From JBBDWJ01 sp040902925 (GTDB lineage Bacteria > Acidobacteriota > Terriglobia > Bryobacterales > UBA6623), in assembly GCA_040902925.1 (NCBI GenBank), contig JBBDWJ010000109.1, forward strand, positions 1 through 6,361: 6,361 nucleotides of DNA. The letters are read 5' to 3'. The notes below the pieces were generated by a model. The model worked only from the letters and a program-made list of their open reading frames with translations. It was not told the origin of the DNA and did no database searches. Below are positions 1 to 4,805 of the stretch, in pieces. The position numbers were made by a program, and so were the translations under genes. Position 1 is the first letter of the stretch; every line of letters begins with the position of its first letter.

Positions 1-638
1 AGCATGGTGCTCTTGAGCAGCCCCAATTGCCGCGTCACCCCACGCATCTCGAGTGACCGCAGGGCGCGGTCGATCAGCGGGACAGCCTGCGTGATCGGCA
101 GCGTGCGCCGGGGACGTGGACGCTGCGCCGTCTGGCCGCCGCGCCGCGAGCGCGCCGAAGGGATATCCAGCAGCGACTCGTAGCTGATGAACTCGTGGCA
201 GTTGCGCTGCAGAATCGTGCTGGTGAAGGCCTTGCCGCCCACGATGTAAACGCGCTTGTTGAACTGCTTGAGCTTGTTGACCAGCGCCATGAAGTCGCTA
301 TCGCCGCTGACGATGGCGAAGGCGTTGATGTGGTCGCGCGTGAAGGCCATCTCGAGCGCATCGAGCGCCAGGTTGATGTCGGCGCCGTTCTTGTCGCCGC
401 GGGGCGTCGAATCGCGCTGCACCATCTGCACGCCGTGCTCGGTAAAGGTCCGCGTGGCTTGGTTTTGGCGGCTCCAGTTGCCGTAGGCAACTTTGGCCGC
501 GATTTCGCCGCGTTCCTTGATCCCCTCGAGCACGACGTCCACGTCGAACTCGCGGTGCAGGGTGGATTTCACCCCGATCTCGATATTGTCGTAATCGATG
601 AAGACGGCGAAGTTAAGCTTTTCTTCCACTGGGACCAT
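1..638 (-). CDS. LabA-like NYN-domain protein (PIN-fold putative RNase), 3' end outside window
   Basis: The reverse strand is open from an ATG at 638 to the left edge (212 codons, no stop), so the C-terminus is missing. The NYN fold fills about residues 8-156: FAVFIDYDNIE (D15, D17, N18), GDKNGADINLALD (D82, D87, D93) and IVSGDSDFMALV (D113, D115), then a VYIVGGKAFTS segment. These conserved acids form the metal-binding site of NYN/PIN-like ribonucleases, so RNA cleavage is the likely activity; no substrate can be inferred. An Arg/Pro-rich linker (about 160-177) leads to LPITQAVPLIDRALRSLEMRG and LGLLKSTML, which looks like the start of an OST-HTH/LOTUS domain, the usual partner of bacterial LabA-type NYN domains. 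No strong Shine-Dalgarno precedes the ATG, and a TATAAT overlaps it, so GTG codon 4 (627-629) is an alternative start. Family assignment is firm; function is inferred. Confidence 0.9.
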   Translation of the reverse strand, partial: MVPVEEKLNFAVFIDYDNIEIGVKSTLHREFDVDVVLEGIKERGEIAAKVAYGNWSRQNQATRTFTEHGVQMVQRDSTPRGDKNGADINLALDALEMAFTRDHINAFAIVSGDSDFMALVNKLKQFNKRVYIVGGKAFTSTILQRNCHEFISYESLLDIPSARSRRGGQTAQRPRPRRTLPITQAVPLIDRALRSLEMRGVTRQLGLLKSTM

Positions 639-642
639 TATA
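637..642 (-). promoter_or_regulatory. Consensus -10 hexamer overlapping the NYN gene start codon
   Basis: On the minus strand a perfect TATAAT occupies 642-637 and shares its last two bases with the ATG at 638. Transcription about 7 nt downstream would begin near A630, one base before GTG codon 4 of the same frame, giving an essentially leaderless mRNA. The -35 position holds only a T run from the A tract at 657-664. The match could be chance, since the conserved N-terminus begins only a few residues further on under either start. An AT-rich stretch at about 660-735 could hold a different promoter. Confidence 0.25.
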
Positions 643-738
643 TCCCGGCCGGTTCCAAAAAAAACATATTCGTGCGGGGTTGTTTTTAAGATTTTTAATC
701 GCGCTAAGTAATTGATTCTAAAGGTTAATCAAGACACT

Positions 739-759
739 ACCCCAGGAAGCATTCCCGGG
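739..759. other. Hairpin in the TA/NYN intergenic gap, possible weak terminator
   Basis: CCCCAGGAA (739-747) and TTCCCGGGG (751-759) pair over 9 positions with one A-C mismatch around a GCA loop. It lies about 65 bp beyond the stop of the last TA-locus ORF, both being minus strand, and upstream of the NYN gene. It could end transcription coming out of the TA locus. Neither side has a clear T tract, so intrinsic terminator function is uncertain. The rest of 639-823 is an AT-rich stretch (about 660-735) that probably contains the NYN gene promoter, plus featureless sequence. Confidence 0.35.
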
Positions 760-823
760 GGCTCCCAGCCGGTTTGGGCAGTTGAGTATCCACGAACCTG
801 AAATCAGCGCTTGGGGCGGGCAG

Positions 824-967
824 TCAGGCAACCTTGGAACGACGGCGCGGGCTTTCCACCACGAGCCGGACGCGAACTCCGAGGCGGGCGAGCATATCAA
901 TGAGCGTGTCGGTGCTGAAAAGGTCGATGCGGCCAACTCGCGGTCTGAGAAGTGCGGAACGGCTCAT
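824..967 (-). pseudogene. 47-codon chimeric remnant: HicA-like N-terminus joined to an XRE-type antitoxin C-terminus
   Basis: The ORF starts at an ATG overlapping the hicB stop (ATGA at 967-964), so it is placed exactly where hicA normally sits. Its first residues, MSRSALLRPRV, resemble the start of HicA toxins, whose N-termini often read M-S-(K/R)-L-P-x-L-(R/S)-x-(R)-E-V. The rest, from GRIDLFSTDTL through DMLARLGVRVRLVVE to a basic tail, resembles the last part of XRE-family antitoxins with an N-terminal helix-turn-helix, where a (V/I)-S-x-L-hydrophobic segment leads into a V-x-V-x-V strand. The HicA body, including its catalytic histidine region (typically G-S-H), is absent, and so are the first helices of the XRE domain. 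The simplest reading is a deletion that joined two TA genes in frame. A short XRE antitoxin that only looks HicA-like at its start is possible. It is too short to be a working HicA or a full helix-turn-helix protein. Confidence 0.55.
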
Positions 968-1179
968 CCGCCGATGTGGGTATGTTGAACTTCCACGAAG
1001 TCGAGCTGCTCGGGTGGCTGACCCTCGACTTCGAGCCAAAGTTCAATGGCTTCCTGGATGCGCTGAGTCAGTTCCTCACGCGTCCGCGCCTGGGTGTGAC
1101 AACCAGGCAACCGCGGCACCGAAGCAACGTAGAATCCTTCGGCGTCGCGCTCAACCACGACATGGAAATCCCGGACCAT
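964..1179 (-). CDS. hicB: HicB-family type II antitoxin
   Basis: This 71-residue protein has the compact HicB fold (partial RNase-H-like). The pattern is FHVVVERDAEGFYVASVPRLPGC (residues 5-27), then HTQARTREEL and QRIQEAIELWLE. It ends at DFVEVQ and lacks a separate C-terminal DNA-binding domain, as in short stand-alone HicB proteins. HicB neutralises the mRNA-cleaving toxin HicA and usually represses the operon. The start is supported by a GGGAG (1193-1189) nine bases before the ATG, and no upstream in-frame ATG precedes the stop codon. The gene overlaps the downstream ORF by ATGA, the usual translational coupling to hicA, but no intact hicA follows. It may therefore be an orphan antitoxin acting on HicA toxins elsewhere, or a relic. 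The family call is strong; activity is uncertain. Confidence 0.85.
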   Translation of the reverse strand: MVRDFHVVVERDAEGFYVASVPRLPGCHTQARTREELTQRIQEAIELWLEVEGQPPEQLDFVEVQHTHIGG

Positions 1180-1206
1180 TGGCTTACGCTCCCGGCCTCC
1201 GTTTCC

Positions 1207-1212
1207 ATTGTA
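1207..1212 (-). promoter_or_regulatory. Candidate -10 element of hicB
   Basis: The minus strand reads TACAAT at 1212-1207, five of six matches to the -10 consensus, about 28 bp before the hicB ATG and just upstream of its GGGAG ribosome-binding site. No good -35 hexamer lies 16-18 bp further up. The 107-bp gap behind the toxin gene would let hicB have its own promoter. Confidence 0.3.
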
Positions 1213-1286
1213 GCGCCGGCTCTGCTACCAGATCCTAATAGTCGGTGTTCGCGGAGGCCAAAGCCTACATAGCTAGATCGGTTTAC

Positions 1287-1547
1287 TTAGTCGTAGACTT
1301 CGCGGCGATGGCGCACGCGAAGGATCTCGACCGTGCGCGCGTCGTCATTGATGGAATACACGACCCGGTAGTCTCCGACGCGGACGCGCCAGAGGTCACT
1401 CGAATTTCGCAACTTTCGGCACCCCGCCGGACGCGGATTCTCAGCCAAGATTTCTATCTTCAGGAAAACACGGCGCAGGAACCGATCAGGAAGACCTTCC
1501 AGCTCTTTGCGAGCAGAACCTTTGAATACTACTGCGAATCGAGTCAC
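1287..1547 (-). CDS. RelE/ParE-superfamily toxin
   Basis: This 86-residue protein has the RelE/ParE fold. Residues 4-20 (FAVVFKGSARKELEGLP) match the first strand and helix. LWRVRVGDYRVVYSI (52-66) gives the central sheet with R54, R61 and Y64. The C-terminal ILRVRHRREVYD carries R79, R81 and Y85, the basic residues plus terminal Tyr expected of RNA-cleaving RelE/YoeB-type enzymes. With K45 and R61 this favours ribosome-dependent mRNA cleavage over the gyrase-directed ParE activity, though that is inference. The start is GTG; only three bases (1548-1550) separate it from the antitoxin stop, so the pair is translated from one transcript. The length is normal and the frame undamaged, so this module looks intact. 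Confidence 0.88.
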   Translation of the reverse strand: MTRFAVVFKGSARKELEGLPDRFLRRVFLKIEILAENPRPAGCRKLRNSSDLWRVRVGDYRVVYSINDDARTVEILRVRHRREVYD

Positions 1548-1550
1548 CGT

Positions 1551-1742
1551 CTAATCGCGCAGGCGCCCGCTCTTGACGAGGGAGGCCTTGATCTTCTCGA
1601 TAGGGATGTTCTTTTCCTTGCGGCGGGATCGCGCAACGAGGGCGTCTTGAAAATCCTCCCAGAGCAATTTGTGCTTGCGCAGGTCTATCTGAACGGCGAT
1701 TTTGCGGCCGCGTTCGTCGGTGAGGTAGTGAATTCCCGTCAT
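1551..1742 (-). CDS. Antitoxin partner of the RelE/ParE toxin
   Basis: This is a 63-residue, highly charged protein placed first in a two-gene operon with the toxin at 1547-1287. It opens with HYLTDERGRKIAVQIDLRKH (5-24), the strand-turn-strand pattern (Y-x-T-D-x-x-G-x-x-x-A-V) of small Phd/RelB-like antitoxins. A helical segment, LLWEDFQDALVARSRRKE, follows, then IPIEKIKASLVKSGRL, a likely extended toxin-wrapping tail. The expected role is neutralising the toxin and autorepressing the operon. The assignment rests on position, size and the N-terminal pattern; I cannot name the exact family. The ATG has no close ribosome-binding site: the best candidate, GAAGGGA (1764-1758), is 15 bases away. 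Confidence 0.75.
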   Translation of the reverse strand: MTGIHYLTDERGRKIAVQIDLRKHKLLWEDFQDALVARSRRKEKNIPIEKIKASLVKSGRLRD

Positions 1743-1766
1743 GGCAGCAGGCTCATGTCCCTTCGA

Positions 1767-1794
1767 ATTTTAGCAGGTACGATCCGGGGCAGAA
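1767..1794 (-). promoter_or_regulatory. Candidate TA-operon promoter
   Basis: On the minus strand TTCTGC (1794-1789) and TAAAAT (1772-1767) are 16 bp apart, ending 24 bp before the antitoxin ATG. The -35 part sits inside CCGGG-N7-CCCGG (1784-1800), a small inverted repeat that could be the autoregulatory operator typical of TA operons. The match to consensus is moderate. Confidence 0.35.
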
Positions 1795-1928
1795 TCCCGG
1801 CGCAGATTCTCCGGTGATGGCAGAGCGCCACCGTCGACGGCCTGCGAGGGGGCCCCAATAGCCAGACAGGATACGCCGAAACCGCCCAAGAGCAGGGGTC
1901 GGCCGGCGCTAACCCCGTCACGCTGCCC

Positions 1929-1934
1929 TATACT
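1929..1934 (+). promoter_or_regulatory. Candidate -10 element of the aminotransferase-fold gene
   Basis: TATACT at 1929-1934 matches the -10 consensus at five of six positions, but no convincing -35 lies 16-18 bp upstream. Transcription from here would start around 1941 and place much of the adjacent tandem repeat in the 5' leader. The rest of 1743-1987 shows no gene I can support. Confidence 0.25.
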
Positions 1935-1936
1935 TG

Positions 1937-1969
1937 CAGGTAACGCAAGGCCAGGTAACGCAAGGCCAG
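1937..1969 (+). repeat. 15-bp tandem duplication (AGGTAACGCAAGGCC x2)
   Basis: AGGTAACGCAAGGCC occurs at 1938-1952 and again, perfectly, at 1953-1967, with the period holding from 1937 to 1969. It lies 18 bp before the start of the Tat-signal protein and immediately upstream of its ribosome-binding site (AAAGGGG, 1978-1983). It may be a replication-slippage product, or paired sites for a regulator or leader structure. Confidence 0.85.
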
Positions 1970-1987
1970 TTTTTCGAAAGGGGCCGT

Positions 1988-3262
1988 ATGAACCGAAGAT
2001 CGTTCCTCTATACGGCGGGCGCGGCGGCCGTTGCCTTTCGCAACGGCGCGGTGGAGCGCTTGCAGGCCGCTTCCGCTGCCACTGCGGGCCGCTCCGCGCA
2101 GGAAGCCGCTGTTGACGAAGACTTCTGGTTCGAAGTTCGCCACGCTTTCACCATCGACCGCAACATCATCAACCTGAACAACGGCGGCGTCAGCCCGGCG
2201 CCGCTGGCGGTGCAGCAGGCGATGAACCGCTACCTCGAGATGAGCAACATGGCGCCGGTCCACTACATGTGGCGCATTCTCGATCCGCAGGTGGAAACAG
2301 TGCGGCGGCTGCTGGCCGATGACTTCGGCTGTGACCCCGAGGAGATTGCGATCACGCGCAACGCCAGCGAGTCGCTCGAAATCTGCCAGCTCGGCCTCGA
2401 CCTCAAGCCCGGCGACGAGGTCATCACCACCAACCAGGATTACCCGCGCATGATCACGACCTGGCAGCAGCGCGTGCGGCGCGACGGCATTGTGCTGAAG
2501 CAGGTAAAATTCCCGGTTCCGCCGCCCAGCTTTGACGACCTCGCCGCGCGCATCGAGCGAGCCATCACGCCGCGCACGAGGGTCATCCTGGTCAGCCACA
2601 TTACCAACCGCACGGGCCAGATTTTTCCGATTCGGAAGATCTGCCGGATGGGCCGCGAGCGCGGTATCGAGGTGATCGTCGATGGCGCGCATAGCTACGC
2701 GCAGTTCCCGTTCCAGCGCGACGACCTCGACTGCGATTACTTCGGCACGAGCCTGCACAAATGGCTGCTTGCGCCGATCGGCACCGGCTTCCTCTATGTG
2801 CGGCGGGAAAAAATCCCCAAGCTGTGGTCGCTGATGGGTTCGGTCGAGAGCAACTTGGACAACATCCGCAAGTTCGAGGAGATCGGTACGCACCCGGCCG
2901 CGAACCGGCTGGCGATCTCGGAAGCGATGACGTTTCACCAGAGCATCGGCGCCGACCGCAAGGCTGCGCGCTTGCGCCATCTGCGGGAACGCTGGTCGCG
3001 GCGGCTCGAGCAGTTGCCCGGCGTCCGCACGCTCACCAGCTACGACCCCGAGCAGTCCTGCGGCATCGGGTTGTTAAGTATTGACGGAATGGACCCCGCC
3101 AAGCTCACCGGCCTGCTGTGGGAAAAGCACAAAATTCTGGTCACCGGCATCGATACGGAAGGCGAGTACAAAGGAATCCGGGTGACGCCTAACGTCTACA
3201 CGACACTCGCCGAAGTCGATCGCTTCTGCGACGTGATTGAGGACGTGGTACGCAAGACTTGA
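1988..3262 (+). CDS. Tat-exported class V aminotransferase/cysteine desulfurase-fold PLP enzyme
   Basis: This 424-residue protein starts at the ATG that gives a twin-arginine signal, NRRSFLYTAGAAAVA (residues 2-16), preceded by an AAAGGGG ribosome-binding site. An in-frame upstream start (1934) would bury that signal. The PLP fold is complete: an INLNNGGVSPAP entry loop, ITRNASESLEIC for phosphate binding, VIVDGAHSYAQ with D232 (pyridine nitrogen) and H235, and FGTSLHKWL with the Schiff-base lysine K258, then GTGFLYVRRE. This is the class V group that includes isopenicillin-N epimerase-like and cysteine desulfurase-like proteins. No catalytic cysteine loop typical of IscS/SufS is evident, so desulfurase activity is not supported and the substrate is unknown. 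Tat export suits a protein folded around its cofactor in the cytoplasm. It stands alone, convergent with the gene at 3669-3364. Confidence 0.9.
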   Translation: MNRRSFLYTAGAAAVAFRNGAVERLQAASAATAGRSAQEAAVDEDFWFEVRHAFTIDRNIINLNNGGVSPAPLAVQQAMNRYLEMSNMAPVHYMWRILDPQVETVRRLLADDFGCDPEEIAITRNASESLEICQLGLDLKPGDEVITTNQDYPRMITTWQQRVRRDGIVLKQVKFPVPPPSFDDLAARIERAITPRTRVILVSHITNRTGQIFPIRKICRMGRERGIEVIVDGAHSYAQFPFQRDDLDCDYFGTSLHKWLLAPIGTGFLYVRREKIPKLWSLMGSVESNLDNIRKFEEIGTHPAANRLAISEAMTFHQSIGADRKAARLRHLRERWSRRLEQLPGVRTLTSYDPEQSCGIGLLSIDGMDPAKLTGLLWEKHKILVTGIDTEGEYKGIRVTPNVYTTLAEVDRFCDVIEDVVRKT

Positions 3263-3298
3263 GGCCGCGCCAACGTCGTGCGCGCGCGCCGGGCGCCA

Positions 3299-3340
3299 GG
3301 TTCGGCGGAAAGCCTGGACCCGAACCAAGCCGGGTCGAGG
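3299..3340. terminator. Alternative hairpins between convergent genes, possible terminator
   Basis: Two mutually exclusive stems share the bases at 3320-3322. GGTTCGG (3299-3305) pairs perfectly with CCGAACC (3320-3326). CCTGGACCCG (3313-3322) pairs with CGGGTCGAGG (3331-3340) over ten positions with one mismatch around an 8-nt loop. They lie in the 101-bp gap between two gene ends facing each other, where a two-way terminator is expected, but no T tract follows on either strand. Confidence 0.35.
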
Positions 3341-3363
3341 CTGTCGTGATGCCGGCGGCGCCG

Positions 3364-3669
3364 CTAGCTGGCGTACTGCTCGGCCAGCTCGAGTTCCTGC
3401 GCGGGCAAATGAGCCGGGCTAACCATGGGCTCCGCCGCGGCGGTTCGCGGCAGCAAGCCGCGCCGCACTACTTCGTGGCGGCATCCCAACACCTTGCAAC
3501 ACAGCGCGAAGCTGAAACCGGCTTCGTGCTCGCTGTTGATCCACCGCCGCGCCTCGGCGCGAGTGGCAGTGTCTCCCTGGTTGAGATCGTCGAGTGCTTG
3601 CATCAAAACCGCGCGCGCCATTCTGCGCAGGCCGGCGTCATCTTGGGAAGTGAGTTTGGGGCGATTCAT
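3364..3669 (-). CDS. Small uncharacterised protein with a helix-turn-helix-like segment
   Basis: This 101-residue cytoplasmic protein has no signal or membrane segment. Residues 17-44 (a helix ending EARRWI) and 51-73 (GFSFALCCKVLGCRHEVVRRGLL) match, from memory, a small conserved bacterial family in which a predicted helix ending in E-x-W-I is followed by F-S-F-x-x-x-C-x-x-L-G-x-x-x-x-x-(I/L)-R-x-G-L-L. The second segment has helix-turn-helix spacing, so nucleic-acid binding is possible but unproven. The tail from about 75 is low-complexity Ala/Pro/Glu and probably disordered. An AGGAG (3685-3681) lies 11 bases before the ATG. It is convergent with the aminotransferase-fold gene and faces away from the methyltransferase. 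The opposite strand is also open here, but only this frame has the family pattern. Confidence 0.7.
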   Translation of the reverse strand: MNRPKLTSQDDAGLRRMARAVLMQALDDLNQGDTATRAEARRWINSEHEAGFSFALCCKVLGCRHEVVRRGLLPRTAAAEPMVSPAHLPAQELELAEQYAS

Positions 3670-3860
3670 GAGGGCTCTGACTCCTGGGGTAAAGTCGAAC
3701 TTTGAAATATCATGGTGCCCTTTCCTGCTCCAGCCATCAATGGAGCGCAGGTACCTTTTTTGCGTGGTCCCGCAGTACCCCTCACAATAAGATCAGAGGA
3801 TTAAGAGTGGCCCCCCGATGGCGTATGTCCAAGGTAGACCCGCGGAGTTGAGCTAAGGTC

Positions 3861-3888
3861 TTCACCTCGGCTGGCATGGACCTATATC
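3861..3888 (+). promoter_or_regulatory. Candidate promoter of the methyltransferase-M28 pair
   Basis: TTCACC (3861-3866) and TATATC (3883-3888) are 16 bp apart. The spacing is acceptable and both hexamers match consensus moderately. Transcription would start near 3895, giving a leader of about 120 nt that contains the 12-bp repeats. The -10 falls in the spacer of a perfect inverted repeat, as expected if a repressor controls it. Confidence 0.35.
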
Positions 3889-3899
3889 CTCTCCATGCC
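3873..3899. repeat. Perfect 8-bp inverted repeat, operator-like
   Basis: GGCATGGA (3873-3880) and TCCATGCC (3892-3899) are exact inverted copies separated by 11 bp. The centre-to-centre distance is 19 bp, close to two helical turns, which suits a dimeric DNA-binding protein. The repeat flanks the TATATC -10 candidate. A transcript hairpin is the alternative. Confidence 0.6.
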
Positions 3900-3940
3900 G
3901 CCCGGGTTGTTGCCAACGCGAAGCGGCGCCGCGCGCGCGT

Positions 3941-3977
3941 CGTGACGTAGGAACGCGACGTGGAACGTGACGTGGAA
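3941..3977 (+). repeat. Three 12-13 bp tandem repeats upstream of the methyltransferase
   Basis: CGTGACGTAGGAA (3941-3953), CGCGACGTGGAA (3954-3965) and CGTGACGTGGAA (3966-3977) are near-identical head-to-tail units sharing GACGT(G/A)GGAA or GACGTGGAA. They end 36 bp before the GTG start at 4014. Direct repeats at about one helical turn could bind a regulator cooperatively, or may be a slippage-prone microsatellite. Confidence 0.75.
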
Positions 3978-4013
3978 CGCGGCGCCTTTTTGCTAAGCTG
4001 ACCCGAGAAGCCC

Positions 4014-4805
4014 GTGTCTCATCCTGCCGCCAACGCCAAGCTCGCGCGGGTTTCGATGGAAAGCGTTGCCGCGGCCCCTGGCGAACCAACCTACCGCGAA
4101 TCCGCCCCGCTTGAGAATCGTTTCGGCGCGCTGCTGCCGGCGTGGCTGCGCCGCCGGCTGATGATCGTCGAAAGCGTCATCGAGCGCGAGGTTGCGGCGT
4201 TTTCCAACAGCCTGCCGCCCAGCAGCCGCGTGCTCGACGCTGGCGCCGGCGAAGGCCGCTATCGCGACTGGTTCCGCCACTGCCGCTACGTCGGAGTCGA
4301 CCTGGGCATCGGCGACAGGCAGTGGAATTATGCGGGCCTCGATGTGTTGGGGGACCTGACGCGGCTGCCTTTCCCGACCGGCGCGTTCGACGCCATGGTC
4401 AACATCGTGGTGCTCGAACATACCCGCCAGCCCGACCGCGTCGTCGCTGAACTGGCCCGCGCGCTGCGGCCCGGCGGCCGGTTGTTGCTTATCGTTCCGC
4501 AGCAATGGGAAGTCCACCAACAGCCCAACGACTATTTCCGGTTCACGCGCTACGGCTTGGAGTGGCTGCTCGATCAGGCCGGCTTATCCCCGCTGCGACT
4601 CGACCCTGTCGGCGGCTATTTCACCCTGCTGGCGCGACGCTTGCTGAACGGGCTGAATTTTTTCCAGGGCGGCGCGCGCTGGCTGGCGTTTCCCCTGGTC
4701 GCGATCGTGGCGGGCGGCTGCGGGCTGGTGCTACCCCTGCTGGACTTTCTCGATCGCGATAAGCATTTCACGCTCGCTTACGTCTGCGTCGCCGAGAAGA
4801 AATGA
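4014..4805 (+). CDS. Class I SAM-dependent methyltransferase (type 11-like) with hydrophobic C-terminus
   Basis: Of 263 residues from the GTG start, SAM-binding motif I is VLDAGAGEGRYRDWF (73-87). The acidic post-I residue is D96 in YVGVDLGIG. The later motif is FDAMVNIVVLEH (125-136), followed by LRPGGRLLLIVP (151-162). A conserved WEVHQQPNDYFRFTRYGL (165-182) is typical of a subgroup often encoded with envelope polysaccharide genes. A hydrophobic stretch (about 223-246) followed by DRDKHFTLAYVCVAEK suggests membrane association near the C-terminus. The target molecule cannot be told. The start is uncertain: GTG 4014 or ATG 4056 (residue 15), neither with a strong ribosome-binding site. The stop overlaps the next gene by ATGA, so the two are probably translated together. 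Confidence 0.88.
   Translation: MSHPAANAKLARVSMESVAAAPGEPTYRESAPLENRFGALLPAWLRRRLMIVESVIEREVAAFSNSLPPSSRVLDAGAGEGRYRDWFRHCRYVGVDLGIGDRQWNYAGLDVLGDLTRLPFPTGAFDAMVNIVVLEHTRQPDRVVAELARALRPGGRLLLIVPQQWEVHQQPNDYFRFTRYGLEWLLDQAGLSPLRLDPVGGYFTLLARRLLNGLNFFQGGARWLAFPLVAIVAGGCGLVLPLLDFLDRDKHFTLAYVCVAEKK

Larger units (their letters stand above)
3670..4013. other. Divergent intergenic region, 344 bp, no gene
   Basis: This region separates the starts of the small minus-strand gene and the methyltransferase. I see no supported coding or structural-RNA gene. The left part (about 3670-3850) holds an imperfect repeat (GCAGGTACC at 3748-3756, GCAGTACC at 3772-3779) and a C6 run near 3811. The right part holds the promoter-like sequence, inverted repeat and tandem repeats listed separately, then GGCGCCTTTTT (3981-3991), a GC palindrome with a T run that could act as an attenuator for plus-strand transcription. 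Confidence 0.6.

Noticed and set aside
195..689. 164-codon plus-strand open frame
   Set aside because: It lies antisense to the NYN gene, whose reverse frame carries all conserved NYN motifs. The plus product has no recognisable pattern.
952..1272. 106-codon plus-strand open frame, with another at 834-1238
   Set aside because: Both are antisense to hicB and the remnant ORF and show no family pattern.
1245..1817. 190-codon plus-strand open frame
   Set aside because: It is exactly opposite the toxin and antitoxin genes, which are well supported on the minus strand.
1739..1921. 60-codon minus-strand open frame ending in the antitoxin start
   Set aside because: Composition and sequence look random. 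Only its last five codons are of interest as a possible leader.
1928..2980. 350-codon minus-strand open frame
   Set aside because: It is the shadow of the aminotransferase-fold gene in GC-rich codon usage and is rich in Arg, His and Asp typical of such shadows. The plus strand has the PLP motifs.
3281..3298. GCGCGC-rich run after the aminotransferase-fold stop
   Set aside because: It is simple CG alternation in a GC-rich gap with no stable, specific structure beyond the hairpins already listed.
3259..3790. Plus-strand open frames opposite the small protein at 3669-3364
   Set aside because: No motif, no ribosome-binding site and implausible composition. The minus frame matches a conserved-looking pattern.
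3993..4520. 175-codon minus-strand open frame across the methyltransferase 5' end
   Set aside because: It is antisense to the SAM-binding motifs and has no pattern of its own.
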